Assembly: GCA_041738715.1 (NCBI GenBank)
Contig: JBGSPI010000092.1
Coordinates: forward strand, 22,066 to 86,065
Source: Chamaesiphon sp041738715
GTDB taxonomy: Bacteria > Cyanobacteriota > Cyanobacteriia > Cyanobacteriales > Chamaesiphonaceae
Reading direction: 5' to 3'
DNA: 64,000 bases
Under the pieces are notes generated by a model. It was not told the DNA's origin. It was given only the letters and a program-made list of their open reading frames with translations, and made no database searches. Made by a program: the position numbers and the translations under genes. Below are positions 1 to 9,020 of this stretch, piece after piece. Numbering within the stretch: the first letter of the stretch is position 1; each line of letters begins with the position of its first letter.

Positions 1-378
1 CGTGTATTGTACTTCTAGAGTAGTAATAAAGACCTGTGTTGGCCCAGCTTGAGGGAAAAGTGGTGGATATTCTCGACTTGTATTGTCAATCGGCGTAAAT
101 TCTGGTCTCCCGGCGAGGATCACAGAACTATAGACTAGATCGGTTCGTTTCCGCCGTCGCTGAATGATCCGATTGGCATAGCTGGGTAAATCTCGCAACA
201 ATAAACTAGTCAAAGTCTCCACATTTGCTGGGCAAGTCTGGGCAGCTAATGAAATAGCCCGAAGGTCAAACCCCAATTGATGTGTTGGCAGAGCCTCTGC
301 CTGGGCAGAACTAAAATCGCACGGATACTCGATCACAGGGCAAGAGGCGACGTAGTTACCAAAAATTGGAAATATCAC
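1..378 (-). CDS. Hypothetical protein, 3' part missing, coupled to thrB
   Basis: An open frame of 126 codons runs from a GTG at 378 to the left edge of the window, so the C-terminus lies outside. Its GTG start overlaps the thrB stop as GTGA, which points to translational coupling and one transcript. The visible part contains a basic stretch (QRRRKR) near residue 75 and a proline-rich later part. I do not recognise a family. The codons around 285-308 read AQAEALPT and match the GGCAGAGGC..CCAAC short repeat found elsewhere here, so a repeat may have been absorbed into the frame. No signal peptide is obvious. The GTG start is inferred from the overlap, since no ATG is in frame. Confidence 0.6.
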   Translation of the reverse strand, partial: MIFPIFGNYVASCPVIEYPCDFSSAQAEALPTHQLGFDLRAISLAAQTCPANVETLTSLLLRDLPSYANRIIQRRRKRTDLVYSSVILAGRPEFTPIDNTSREYPPLFPQAGPTQVFITTLEVQYT

Positions 379-1280
379 AATTCACGAGCACCTTGGAGAT
401 CCAATGTCAATGTTTGGGCTGTTGCAACAATCTGATCGGACAGCCAAGCTGTAGACATTGCCTCAGCAACTGCTGGAGCGTGTTCTGCATGGCTTAAAGC
501 TAATAGGGTAGGGCCTGCACCACTAATCACCATTCCATAGCCACCAGCCGCAAGTACAGCTTGTTCTACATCATTATAGCCAGGAATTAATCGTTGACGA
601 TATGGTTGGTGCAACCGATCGACCAAGGCGGCTCTCAACCACTCGGCATTGCCAGTCTCCAATCCACGAATGAGTAAACCCAAATGGGCGGTATTAAAGA
701 TCGCATCAGCGCGGCTGTATTCAGTTGGTAAGACACTCCGTGCAGCTTCGGTTGATAGTTCAAAATCGGGGATAGCAACTACTACAGCAACACTACTATG
801 CCAGGGAATGTCGGCGATCTCCCAACCAGTCGCCGCAGTTGCTGCCAACCGACAGCCGCCAATCAAGGCTGGTACGACGTTATCGGGATGTCCTTCCATT
901 TCAATCGCTAGTTGCATCACTTCTGCGGTAGACAAAGGAGCACCAGCTAAAGTATTTGCGCCGAGTAATCCACCGACAATCGCCGTAGCCGAGCTACCCA
1001 ATCCACGGGCTAGAGGTACCCCTAACTTGATCTCCAGTTGGATCACTGGGGGCGTGCGATCGATTCGCTGATAGAGTTTGAGAAAAGCTTGATAGGCAAG
1101 ATTGGTAGCATCGGTATTGACTCTTGCCGCTTCTAATCCGCGCACAGCGATCACGAGATCCGGAGCATCGATCGGGGTCAAAGTAAACTCGTTATACAGG
1201 CTCAATGCTGCACCGATACAGTCAAATCCTGCCCCTAAATTAGCGGTGGTAGCAGGTACGCGAATCATGGCTATCGTCAT
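375..1280 (-). CDS. thrB: Homoserine kinase
   Basis: ATP-dependent phosphorylation of homoserine to O-phosphohomoserine in threonine synthesis, in the cytoplasm. It is a GHMP-kinase: the N-terminal VPATTANLGAGFDC signature, the ATP-binding loop PLARGLGSSATA at about residues 89-100, and a C-terminal glycine-rich VISGAGPTLLAL near residue 250. Its length of 301 residues is normal. Two ATGs, at 1280 and 1268, are both possible; the later one gives MIRVPATTANLG, closer to the usual family start. It overlaps the next minus-strand gene by four bases. No threonine-pathway partner lies in the window. Confidence 0.95.
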   Translation of the reverse strand: MTIAMIRVPATTANLGAGFDCIGAALSLYNEFTLTPIDAPDLVIAVRGLEAARVNTDATNLAYQAFLKLYQRIDRTPPVIQLEIKLGVPLARGLGSSATAIVGGLLGANTLAGAPLSTAEVMQLAIEMEGHPDNVVPALIGGCRLAATAATGWEIADIPWHSSVAVVVAIPDFELSTEAARSVLPTEYSRADAIFNTAHLGLLIRGLETGNAEWLRAALVDRLHQPYRQRLIPGYNDVEQAVLAAGGYGMVISGAGPTLLALSHAEHAPAVAEAMSTAWLSDQIVATAQTLTLDLQGAREL

Positions 1281-1717
1281 GCAAAATTATGAATAGTGAT
1301 AAAAGCTAGTAATAAACTATTGGTGCCGTTAGGATATCAGGTTTGATTTGCCATTGCCTATACTACATTAGCATGGGTACCCAAATTGTTGGTCAGGAAC
1401 AATAGAAATCGACAGCCTCAGCTACACTAGAAAATGTAAATGAATGTCACAGAATGCAAAGTATTCTAACCACGCGATCGAAGTCAGTTTCCACGACCCG
1501 ATAAGATGCTAATGTATAGGTAATCACAGAAAATGTGAGGTAGTTATCTTCCCCATTCCTCAACAATCACTAATTAAAGCTGACTTTAACCTGTAATGTA
1601 GTATTATTCATTGTTTAGGTGAGATGCTATATCAACGAGTCAGTATAGTGAAAAAAGTCGCTACACCAGAAAGCTAAATTTTTCTCATTTTTTATCCAAC
1701 GTCATACCCAGTGGGAG
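1281..1717 (+). promoter_or_regulatory. Long leader/intergenic region before the hibernation factor
   Basis: A 437-base stretch without a convincing gene separates the divergent thrB and lrtA-type genes. A long untranslated leader is known for lrtA (light-repressed transcript) in other cyanobacteria, where it affects transcript stability. I infer that much of the segment from about 1500 onward is leader. I could not define a transcription start or a certain hairpin by eye. Confidence 0.4.
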
Positions 1718-1723
1718 ATGCTT

Positions 1724-2314
1724 ATGAAGCTTGTGCTCCAGAGTAAAAATATCGAAATTACTGATGCCATTCGTGAATATGTGAATCAGAAAATTGAAAA
1801 GGCAGTCAGTCATTTTGAGCATATCACGACCGAAGTAGATGTAAATCTATCAGTTGCCAAAAATCCCCGCATTGCTTCTTCACAAGTAGCTGAGGTAACT
1901 ATTTACGCTAATGGGGCAGTGATTCGAGCAGAAGAAGCGAGCGAACATCTATATGCAAGTATCGATCTCGTTGCAGACAAGATTTCTCGCCAATTGCGCA
2001 AGTATAAAGAACGGAGTTCTAACAAGAAGGAGCGAGTAGATTCTAAAGATCTCGGAGAAGAAATAGATCTATCATTATTGGACTATAATCTCACCGATAA
2101 TCGATCCGCAACTTTACCAGCAGAGGTAGTTCGGACTAAGTACTTTGCTATGTCTAAATTGACGATCGAAGAAGCCTTAGCTCAGTTGCAATTAGTCGAT
2201 CATGATTTCTATATGTATCGCAGTGCCGAAACAGGTGAAATTAATGTAGTTTATCGACGTAATCATGGAGGCTTCGGAGTAATTCAACCTCGCGATGGTA
2301 CAGGTGAAAATTAG
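1724..2314 (+). CDS. hpf: Ribosome hibernation promoting factor, long form (LrtA)
   Basis: Binds the 30S subunit and promotes 100S ribosome dimers in the dark or under starvation. Residues 1-100 form the S30AE/RaiA fold (LQSKNIEITDAIREYV, later RAEEASEHLYASIDLVADKI). A charged linker follows, then the long-form C-terminal dimerisation domain from about residue 135 (VVRTKYFAMSKLTIEEAL, ending NVVYRRNHGGFGVIQPR). An in-frame ATG at 1718 abuts the GGGAG motif (1713-1717) directly, so the ATG at 1724, spaced six bases, is the better start. Cyanobacteria have this as a light/dark-responsive gene. It stands alone behind a long leader. Confidence 0.93.
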   Translation: MKLVLQSKNIEITDAIREYVNQKIEKAVSHFEHITTEVDVNLSVAKNPRIASSQVAEVTIYANGAVIRAEEASEHLYASIDLVADKISRQLRKYKERSSNKKERVDSKDLGEEIDLSLLDYNLTDNRSATLPAEVVRTKYFAMSKLTIEEALAQLQLVDHDFYMYRSAETGEINVVYRRNHGGFGVIQPRDGTGEN

Positions 2315-2497
2315 GAAAAAGTAATTACTACAACATAAATTAGTTAGCTAAAGTTGTAAAATTAAGTGATTTCCCGTTGGTAGTTTTCGTAGATTTAACT
2401 ATCAGATGAACGATCCAGGAAGATCCATAACAGATCTTTCTGGTTTTTGTGCGGTTTTGGGTTTTTAAAAATCAACAGACTGCAATTCACTGTCAGC

Positions 2498-3304
2498 CTA
2501 GATGATGTTCGAGATAGGAATCGGATGCGTTTGGATCTCCAGATTTGATTCGACTGTAATAATACTTTGAACCTGACAACTCTGCCAGTTGCCCATAAAT
2601 AGTGGCTCAGAGGCTAATATTACCGAATTCGGATAATCGGGACTATCGCGAATCCAATAAAGTGACGGCACTGCGGTACCATAAGCAAATCGGGAGGCAA
2701 TCAATCGATCGCCATCACTAATCACAATATTAGCTGAGATAGTAGTTTGTGCTGTCGCTGCTAAACCTCGCAGAATCTGTAAAGTGCGTTGGAGCGCGAT
2801 TTCTAACGGGAGTTCGGGATGAGTATGGATTTCGCTCACCAAGAGGGCGAAGATATGTTCAGAATCGGTAGTACCATCGATCGATTGATAGATATGCAGG
2901 TGCAACCTGTCACGAATTTGTTTATATAAACCACTCCGAAAGTTATCGATAAATCCGTTATGCAAAAATAACAATTTACCATCTTCAAATGGCTGACAAT
3001 TACTCAAACTGACAGATTGCTTTTCCGTCGCACTCCGCACATAAGCTAACATACAACCAGTTTCAACATACCGACTCAATGAGGGCAAATTCACATCATT
3101 CCAGATGGGCAGGGTATGTTTGTAGATAAATGGCTCGGTATCTCGATCAGTATGATACCAGCCAATCCCAAACCCATCAGCATTGATGATCCCTGCGGTC
3201 ATTTCGCGCGGTTGATAGCCTTGAACGATCAGCGAATGTTCTGGTTTAGAGATCAATCGATCGAGTGACTGGGGTATTCCCTTGTAAGCAAGCAGACGAC
3301 ACAT
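2498..3304 (-). CDS. Class II glutamine amidotransferase, EgtC-like
   Basis: The protein begins MCRLLAYKG, so removal of Met exposes Cys2, the N-terminal nucleophile of class II amidotransferases. Further family features are GIINADGFGIGWY (about residues 38-50), YVRSAT near 90, FLHNGFIDN near 113, and DSEHIFALL near 147. EgtC removes the gamma-glutamyl group in ergothioneine synthesis, but many cyanobacterial homologues lack neighbouring egtB/egtD, as here. The substrate is therefore uncertain. The 268-residue length fits. It lies downstream of chlP on the same strand with two hairpins in between, so it is probably transcribed separately. Confidence 0.8.
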   Translation of the reverse strand: MCRLLAYKGIPQSLDRLISKPEHSLIVQGYQPREMTAGIINADGFGIGWYHTDRDTEPFIYKHTLPIWNDVNLPSLSRYVETGCMLAYVRSATEKQSVSLSNCQPFEDGKLLFLHNGFIDNFRSGLYKQIRDRLHLHIYQSIDGTTDSEHIFALLVSEIHTHPELPLEIALQRTLQILRGLAATAQTTISANIVISDGDRLIASRFAYGTAVPSLYWIRDSPDYPNSVILASEPLFMGNWQSCQVQSIITVESNLEIQTHPIPISNII

Positions 3305-3430
3305 TATTTAAGTAATAGTAAATAGTAAAGGCAGATTTATGTAATTATTTTGTTTGGAACTAAAAGTTTAGAACAAAACTTACCCGCTCTCACTAGAAAG
3401 TAGTCAATAGTATAAACTCCAAGATCTAAA

Positions 3431-3456
3431 AAAGGTAGGTAATAGTACCTACCTTT
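3431..3456 (-). terminator. 11-bp inverted repeat downstream of chlP
   Basis: Perfect arms AAAGGTAGGTA (3431-3441) and TACCTACCTTT (3446-3456) enclose a four-base loop. It lies between the 3' end of chlP and the EgtC-like gene. The adjacent A-rich run at 3428-3433 would give a U-rich tail on the minus strand. A terminator role is inferred. Confidence 0.5.
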
Positions 3457-3524
3457 CCTAAGTGCGAGTTAAATTTGGATAAATAATAGCAGTCGCCAGG
3501 GCGGTTAGAACATTTGGTGAGGCT

Positions 3525-3557
3525 ATATTCCCGACTTATCCAAGAAGTCGGGAATAT
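3525..3557 (-). terminator. 13-bp inverted repeat downstream of chlP
   Basis: Perfect arms ATATTCCCGACTT (3525-3537) and AAGTCGGGAATAT (3545-3557) with a seven-base loop lie 31 bases past the chlP stop. The same CCCGACTT/AAGTCGGG core is found in the hairpin after infB at 54122. It is likely a chlP terminator or 3'-end stabiliser; a clean U-tract is not evident. Confidence 0.6.
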
Positions 3558-3587
3558 CTGTCCTAACAAGCTTGGCGGTTGCGATAA

Positions 3588-4862
3588 CTAGGGAGCTAGT
3601 GCGTTACCCCGGAGGAGACTACCGATCGTTTTTGCGGTAATCTTCATTTGAGTGAACGGATTCGCAGGAACTACAGTTTTGTAAAGATAGCTATCAAATG
3701 TTAACTTTTGGACATCGATATCGCTACACATTTCGACGAAAGCTTCGCGAGTTGCATCAGAACGATAGAATACCCGCTGGAGAATATCCAGTACCGTGTA
3801 AGTTAATCCATAGGCTTTATCCCAATTCTTGATATAGACCTTCAGATCCGCTTCTGTGGGGATTTTCGCGCCCTGCTCGGAACGTTCGACGATCGTTTCG
3901 GCACACATCCGCCCAGATTTCGCGGCAAAGTAAATACCTTCACCCGAAGACTTGGTGACATAACCCGCCGCATCACCTACCAGCGTACAACGTCCAACTA
4001 CTCGGCGGGGACGAGGATGTTCGGGGATGGGGTGAGCTTCAACTTTGATAATCGTGCCACCTTCCAGCTTCTTAGCCGCCCGTTTACGGATCCCAGCTTG
4101 TAAATCTTTAATTGTGGCTTTGTGTACCTTCATCGTCCCCGTACCCACTGCTACGTGGTCGTATTTGGGGAAGACCCAGGCATAGAAATCAGTCGAGACA
4201 TCATCACCCACATACATTTCCGCGAGACTGTGGTAGTAAGCCATTTTGTCTTCAGGCAGTCTGATTCTTTCCTGGAAAGCGATCGCGTAATTATAGTCTC
4301 CAGCATCCATCGCTTTGGCAACGCGAGAATTGGCACCATCTGCACCAATTACTAAATCGACTTTCAGGGTTTTAGCTTCCCCTTCGATACTGCCACTGGA
4401 GTGATCTGCATAATGCAACACATAAGGATCGGTGGTATTTAGTCCAGGCATTTCCAACTTATGCACAGTGCCGTTGATCAACTTGGCACCGAGTTTAGCT
4501 GCTCGATCTCGTAAAAATCCATCCAAGACTTCTCGCCGACACATGCCAATATACTCACCATCTTTGAGTGTTTGACCGATATCGACTTCAATATTGGAAG
4601 GTGAAATCATCTTCATCTGCCGCACTTGGCGATCGATAATCTCCGGTGGCAAGTCAAATTCACTCACCATGCACAGAGGAATCGCTCCACCACAAGGTTT
4701 GGCGTTATCTAATTTGCGTTCAAATAAATAAGTTTCAATTCCAGCTTTCGCCAAGACTTCAGCGGCGGAAGAACCCGCTGGCCCAGAACCGACAACAGCA
4801 ACCCGTAGTACCACAGCTATACTCTCTTCATGACTTGTGCTTACATTGATGGATGTTAGCAT
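3588..4862 (-). CDS. chlP: Geranylgeranyl reductase
   Basis: NADPH-dependent, FAD-containing enzyme that reduces geranylgeranyl diphosphate or geranylgeranyl-chlorophyll to the phytyl form for chlorophyll and tocopherol, at the thylakoid membrane. Evidence is the Rossmann FAD loop VVGSGPAGSSAAEVLAKAG, followed by KPCGGAIPLCMV, VIGADGANSRVAKAM and RCTLVGDAAGYVTKSSGEG. The open frame extends to an ATG at 4895, but family members normally start just before LRVAVVGSGPAG, so I place the start at ATG 4862; GTG near 4814 is another choice. It is divergent from gun4 across about 140 bases. Length is about 424 residues, close to family size. Confidence 0.95.
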   Translation of the reverse strand: MLTSINVSTSHEESIAVVLRVAVVGSGPAGSSAAEVLAKAGIETYLFERKLDNAKPCGGAIPLCMVSEFDLPPEIIDRQVRQMKMISPSNIEVDIGQTLKDGEYIGMCRREVLDGFLRDRAAKLGAKLINGTVHKLEMPGLNTTDPYVLHYADHSSGSIEGEAKTLKVDLVIGADGANSRVAKAMDAGDYNYAIAFQERIRLPEDKMAYYHSLAEMYVGDDVSTDFYAWVFPKYDHVAVGTGTMKVHKATIKDLQAGIRKRAAKKLEGGTIIKVEAHPIPEHPRPRRVVGRCTLVGDAAGYVTKSSGEGIYFAAKSGRMCAETIVERSEQGAKIPTEADLKVYIKNWDKAYGLTYTVLDILQRVFYRSDATREAFVEMCSDIDVQKLTFDSYLYKTVVPANPFTQMKITAKTIGSLLRGNALAP

Positions 4863-5004
4863 GGACTCATCAGTAGATCCCCCCAAACCTATCATCGTCA
4901 GTCAGAATTGAAATATTCCTTTATATAAAGACATATTTGGCAAAAGAGGGGGGTAGCTCCAAATCCCAGAATTTTTCGGTAAAATATCGATCGGTACTAG
5001 CCCA

Positions 5005-5745
5005 ATGCACAGCCGATCTTCACCCATGCCTGATTCCATCACAAAATCACCATCGATGCCGCCAGAAACGCTAGAGTTGAAGGATAAATTCATAAATAGT
5101 AACGCCAAAACTCAGTTGCAGATGGTTGCGGAGATCGTTGCTACCGGAGAACCAGGCATTGAAATTTTACTCGAATGGCTAGACGAGAAGCGATCGACAG
5201 CACCGATTGTCTTGGCGGGAGCAGTTTATCAAGCTTTGTATCACAGCGAGTTCTCCCAAGCGCGGACTTATCTAGATCGGGAGTTGCCTACAGGGATTGT
5301 GCCATTGAGATCGAGTGCTCAAATCGATTATGCAGCCCTCCAAAAATTACTCGCCCAACAGGACTTTCAAGCCGCAGATAAACTGACAACTGAGAAACTG
5401 TGCGAACTTGCCGGGACTGGAGCAATCCAGCGTAAGTGGATTTACTTTACAGAGGTCGAACAGTTGCCAGAAATTGACCTTCAGACGATCGATGCCCTCT
5501 GGGTAGCCCATTCCCAAGGTAAATTTGGGTTCTCTGTTCAACGGGATCTGTGGCTGGGGATGGGTAAAAATTGGGATAAACTGTGGGCTAAAATTGGCTG
5601 GAAGAGCGGGAATAACTGGACGCGATACCCAGGGTCATTTACCTGGAGTTTAGCGGCTCCGATGGGGCATTTACCCCTATCTAATCAACTCAGAGGTGTT
5701 CGGGTCATCTCATCTCTGTTATCACATCCTGCCTGGGATCGATAG
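5005..5745 (+). CDS. gun4: GUN4, Mg-chelatase activator
   Basis: Binds protoporphyrin IX and Mg-protoporphyrin and stimulates the ChlH subunit of Mg-chelatase at the branch to chlorophyll. The N-terminal 100 residues form the helical-repeat domain found in cyanobacterial GUN4 (LEWLDEKRSTAPIVLAGAVYQAL). The GUN4 core follows from about residue 107: DYAALQKLLAQQDFQAADKL, then PEIDLQTIDALWVAHSQGKFGFSVQ and the conserved tail TRYPGSFTWSLAAPMGHLP. Start could be the ATG at 5005 or the one at 5026. Its divergent neighbour chlP makes the next steps of the pathway, suggesting shared control. Domain order and length agree with true GUN4 and not with the GUN4-kinase fusions. Confidence 0.92.
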   Translation: MHSRSSPMPDSITKSPSMPPETLELKDKFINSNAKTQLQMVAEIVATGEPGIEILLEWLDEKRSTAPIVLAGAVYQALYHSEFSQARTYLDRELPTGIVPLRSSAQIDYAALQKLLAQQDFQAADKLTTEKLCELAGTGAIQRKWIYFTEVEQLPEIDLQTIDALWVAHSQGKFGFSVQRDLWLGMGKNWDKLWAKIGWKSGNNWTRYPGSFTWSLAAPMGHLPLSNQLRGVRVISSLLSHPAWDR

Positions 5746-5865
5746 TGGGTATTATAGATAAAAGATACTAAAAATTTATACAAGCATCAATTAAATCAGT
5801 CATTTAGACGGTGATTAATTTGAGTATTTAAGATACGCTCTACGAAGTCGGAGAGTGTTTTTATC

Positions 5866-7278
5866 ATGCGCCAAATCACCAAAGCTACAGCCCCACTAGA
5901 ATTTTTACCACCCAATTTCAAGTTGTGGGTACTTCGACTAGCTGTGCGGAGCTTACCTTATTGGTTGAATAGTAAGCTGCATATTAGCAAAATTCAGGCG
6001 AGTCATATCGATCGATTGGTGGAAGTTTATAAGCAATCCCAAATGGGGCGATTGCGGTTAATTTTGGCATTTCGGCATCCAAGTACGGATGACGCATTTT
6101 GCATGGGATATTTATTGACCAAGATTTTACCTGCGGCTGCCACAGAGCATCGAATTTCACTCAAATCCCCGGTATTCGCTCACTTTATCTACGATCGCGG
6201 CGTTCTACTCTGGGCGGGGAAATTTGTCAGTTGGCTCTATCCTCGGCTCGGTGGTATTCCCATTCATCGGGGTAAATCCGATCGACTAGCCTTAAAATCA
6301 GCGCGAGATTTGCTCGTCGATGGACAAATGCCGATTGCCTTGGCTCCAGAGGGTGCCACTAATGGACATAGCGAAATTGTCAGTCCACTCGAACCAGGGG
6401 CTGCCCAGATTGGATTTTGGGGGATGGAGGATTTAGTTAAAGCAGGCAGAACTGAAGATGTGTTAATTTTGCCGATCGGGATTCAGTACTACTATGTCGA
6501 TGAACCGTGGTCGAATCTCGAAAAATTGTTACACGAACTGGAAATAGACTGTGGGCTGGAAGTCAATCGACATGACTCACTCGTCGCCATCAGCCAAAGC
6601 GACAGGCGGCCAATGAAAAAGTTGATTTACGATCGATTTTATAAGTTGAGTCAGTATCTTTTGTACCAAATGGAGAACTTCTATGCGCAGTTTTACCATT
6701 ATGAAATTGGCGAACGCCCACCTTTGGTTGAATCTATTTCTCGGACAGAAATCGCCCAAAGACTCCAAAAATTATTAGATTTTGCTCTAGCCGTTTCCGA
6801 AAACTATTTTCATCTCCAACCGAAGGGCACCACGGCTAATCGGTGTCGCCGGATCGAGCAAGCTGGCTGGAATTGGATTTATCGAGCCGAATTGAAACCT
6901 CCACATAATTTACCACCGATCGGTCGCAAATTAGCCGATCGAATTGCCACTGAAGCCGATCTGCGAATGTGGCACATGCGAATTGTCGAAAGCTTTGTCG
7001 CGGTGACTGGTACCTACGTCAAAGATAAACCAACAATCGATCGATTTGCCGAAACCACACTGCTGTTGTGGGATCTTGTCGCCCGAATCAAAGGTGAAAA
7101 TCCCAGCAAACGCCCGATCCTCGGTAAACGTCGCGTCCAGATTACCATCAGCAACCCAATTCCCATTTCTGATTATTGGGATCGCTACCAAAGCAGTCGC
7201 ACCGAAGCCAAGCAAGCGGTGATTGATTTAACGCAGGAATTGCAAACATCACTGGAAGGAACAATCGATCGAGAGTGA
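5866..7278 (+). CDS. PlsC-type glycerophospholipid acyltransferase family protein
   Basis: A 470-residue protein with the acyltransferase motifs in order: HPSTDD at about 71-76 (the HX4D catalytic motif), GGIPIHRGKSDR at about 129-140, and LAPEGATNG around 159-167. These bind and transfer acyl chains to a lysophospholipid or related acceptor. The C-terminal half (from about 230) is an extension typical of the long cyanobacterial members and has no function I can assign. No membrane segment is strong apart from the hydrophobic stretch near residue 115. The exact acceptor is unknown; true LPA acyltransferases are usually shorter. It follows gun4 after 120 bases and may be independently transcribed. 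Confidence 0.78.
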   Translation: MRQITKATAPLEFLPPNFKLWVLRLAVRSLPYWLNSKLHISKIQASHIDRLVEVYKQSQMGRLRLILAFRHPSTDDAFCMGYLLTKILPAAATEHRISLKSPVFAHFIYDRGVLLWAGKFVSWLYPRLGGIPIHRGKSDRLALKSARDLLVDGQMPIALAPEGATNGHSEIVSPLEPGAAQIGFWGMEDLVKAGRTEDVLILPIGIQYYYVDEPWSNLEKLLHELEIDCGLEVNRHDSLVAISQSDRRPMKKLIYDRFYKLSQYLLYQMENFYAQFYHYEIGERPPLVESISRTEIAQRLQKLLDFALAVSENYFHLQPKGTTANRCRRIEQAGWNWIYRAELKPPHNLPPIGRKLADRIATEADLRMWHMRIVESFVAVTGTYVKDKPTIDRFAETTLLLWDLVARIKGENPSKRPILGKRRVQITISNPIPISDYWDRYQSSRTEAKQAVIDLTQELQTSLEGTIDRE

Positions 7279-7330
7279 GGGAGACGAGGAGATGTTGGGA
7301 TGTTCATAATGATTGGTTTTTTCACGCTGC

Positions 7331-7450
7331 TCAGTAAAGATCGCATTTAGCACCGACCATATTTCGACCTCCTGGTTTTGCTGCTGGAATCATTGATTCG
7401 ATTAATTCCCATTGCCATTGTGTCGAGTTACTGGAGTATGCTTTACTCAT
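7331..7450 (-). pseudogene. IS5-type transposase N-terminal remnant
   Basis: From an ATG at 7450 the frame reads MSKAYSSNSTQWQWELIE followed by SMIPAAKPGGRNM, which closely resembles the N-terminus of IS5-family transposases (YSSDLTQAQWELIEPLLP..KKGGRPR). It stops after about 39 residues at 7331, so over 80% of the transposase is missing. The surrounding CAGGGT/ACCCTGA words at about 7469 and 7492 could belong to an IS end. No partner ORF remains nearby. This is a relic, not an active element. Confidence 0.6.
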
Positions 7451-7545
7451 GTTTCTTTCAGGGTTGCTGTGACTAAGTATCTTCAGCTTATACCCTGAAA
7501 GCTTTTTTACCTCATACCCCCTTTTCAAACAGCCTCTAACTTCGA

Positions 7546-8595
7546 TTAAGCAACTCGATCTCGAAGAGTGATGATTTCTGCTGGAGAGAATGCCCCAAAT
7601 TCAGTAATAATTGCTTGAATTAAATGGGCTGGAGTCACATCAAAAGCTGGATTATAAAACTCAACCCCAGGCGGACAAATAATTGTCTCACCGATTTGAT
7701 AAAGCTCCGAAGGGTGACGTTCCTCGATCGGAATCAAACTTCCATCACTGAGACTAAAATCGATCGTCGAAAGCGGTGCAGCTACAAAGAAGGGAATATT
7801 ATGTGCCTGAGCGACCAAAGCTAAACTATAAGTACCAATTTTATTAGCCGCATCACCATTAGCCGCAATGCGGTCGGCACCAACCACCACCGCATCGATT
7901 AGCCCCTGCTTCATACAGTGCGCTGCCATACTATCGCTAATTACCGTTACCGGAATCCCCTCCTGTACGCATTCCCAACTCGTCAGCCTCGCACCTTGTA
8001 GCCGAGGACGGGTTTCATCCGCATACACCCGCGCCAATCGCCCTTGTGTCCACGCAGAACGTACTACCCCCAACGCCGTACCATAACCAGCCGTTGCCAG
8101 GGCACCAGCATTGCAATGCGTCAACAAACACAAGCGTTCTGGACTACTTGGCAAAGCCGCTAAACCATGTGCCCCAATCGATTTACAAGTTTCGATATCC
8201 TCCGCATTAATCTGTTGAGCGACAATCAATAATTGCTGAATGATTTCGGCGACACTCCCTAGCGTAGATTTAGCGGTTTGTTCCATCCGCTCGATCGCCC
8301 AAAATAAGTTTACCGCCGTCGGTCGAGTTGACCTGAGCATTCTACCGATTTCTGCCAGTTTAGTTAGAAATTCATCTCGATCTGTAGTCGTCAGATCCCT
8401 AGCACCCAAATACATGCCATAAGCCGCAGCTACCCCAATTGCTGGCGCACCGCGCACGATCATCGTCACGATCGCTTCTGCCATATCTTCAACCCGATTG
8501 ATTTCGACGTAGGTATACTCATTCGGCAACCGATTTTGGTCGATCAGTAATACGCGATTGTCTTGCCAGCGAACGGGATAAACTGCGATGTTCAT
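7546..8595 (-). CDS. mtnA: Methylthioribose-1-phosphate isomerase
   Basis: Converts 5-methylthioribose 1-phosphate to the ribulose form in the methionine salvage pathway. It belongs to the eIF2B-like family: GAPAIGVAAAYGMYLGA near residue 48, LTHCNAGALATAGYGTALG near 160 (with the catalytic Cys), DETRPRLQGARLTSWE near 194, and VVGADRIAANGDAANKIGTY near 238 (with the catalytic Asp). The 349-residue length is normal. eIF2B regulatory proteins lack this Cys/Asp pair, so isomerase is the favoured call. No other salvage gene is adjacent. Confidence 0.93.
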   Translation of the reverse strand: MNIAVYPVRWQDNRVLLIDQNRLPNEYTYVEINRVEDMAEAIVTMIVRGAPAIGVAAAYGMYLGARDLTTTDRDEFLTKLAEIGRMLRSTRPTAVNLFWAIERMEQTAKSTLGSVAEIIQQLLIVAQQINAEDIETCKSIGAHGLAALPSSPERLCLLTHCNAGALATAGYGTALGVVRSAWTQGRLARVYADETRPRLQGARLTSWECVQEGIPVTVISDSMAAHCMKQGLIDAVVVGADRIAANGDAANKIGTYSLALVAQAHNIPFFVAAPLSTIDFSLSDGSLIPIEERHPSELYQIGETIICPPGVEFYNPAFDVTPAHLIQAIITEFGAFSPAEIITLRDRVA

Positions 8596-8682
8596 GGGTT
8601 AGGAGTGAGGGATTAGTTCCGGCTCAAATTTTATCATCACCCTTACAATATTACCTACTCCCAACTCTCAACTCCCAACCCC

Positions 8683-8922
8683 ATGACTGTCACCATTCAC
8701 TTTTTACCCGATCGAGTGACGATCGAAGCTGAACCAGGAGAACCATTACTAGCCGCAGCGACCAGAGCCGGAATATCCATTCCGACCGGCTGTATGATGG
8801 GTTCATGTTATGCCTGCGAAGTCGAGATCGAAGGTCGCGAAAACCCCGTGCGTGCCTGTTTGACTAGTGTACCGACAGATGCAGTGACGATCGTTCATCT
8901 CTATGACGATCCTGTTTGGTAA
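8683..8922 (+). CDS. Small 2Fe-2S ferredoxin-like protein
   Basis: A 79-residue protein with a beta-grasp ferredoxin pattern. Cysteines lie in GCMMGSCYACEVEIEG and ACLTSV, giving CX4CX2C and a fourth Cys about 14 residues later. This is the plant-type 2Fe-2S arrangement with a shorter distance to the last ligand than in photosynthetic ferredoxin. The chain is also about 20 residues shorter than PetF, so it is probably a dedicated electron carrier. It is divergent from mtnA, with no obvious partner enzyme next to it. The reductase and acceptor cannot be named. Confidence 0.8.
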   Translation: MTVTIHFLPDRVTIEAEPGEPLLAAATRAGISIPTGCMMGSCYACEVEIEGRENPVRACLTSVPTDAVTIVHLYDDPVW

Positions 8923-9020
8923 AGCTGAAATTGCCCATACCGAATTATCCGTAATTGTCTAGGCGCGAAAAATCAGCACAATAGTAGAGTAGAACCTACG
9001 ATAAATTGCCAACCGAATCT

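Noticed and set aside
649..1071. Plus-strand open frame of 140 codons inside thrB
   Set aside because: It lies wholly within thrB in another frame, with no family features, so it is a shadow frame.
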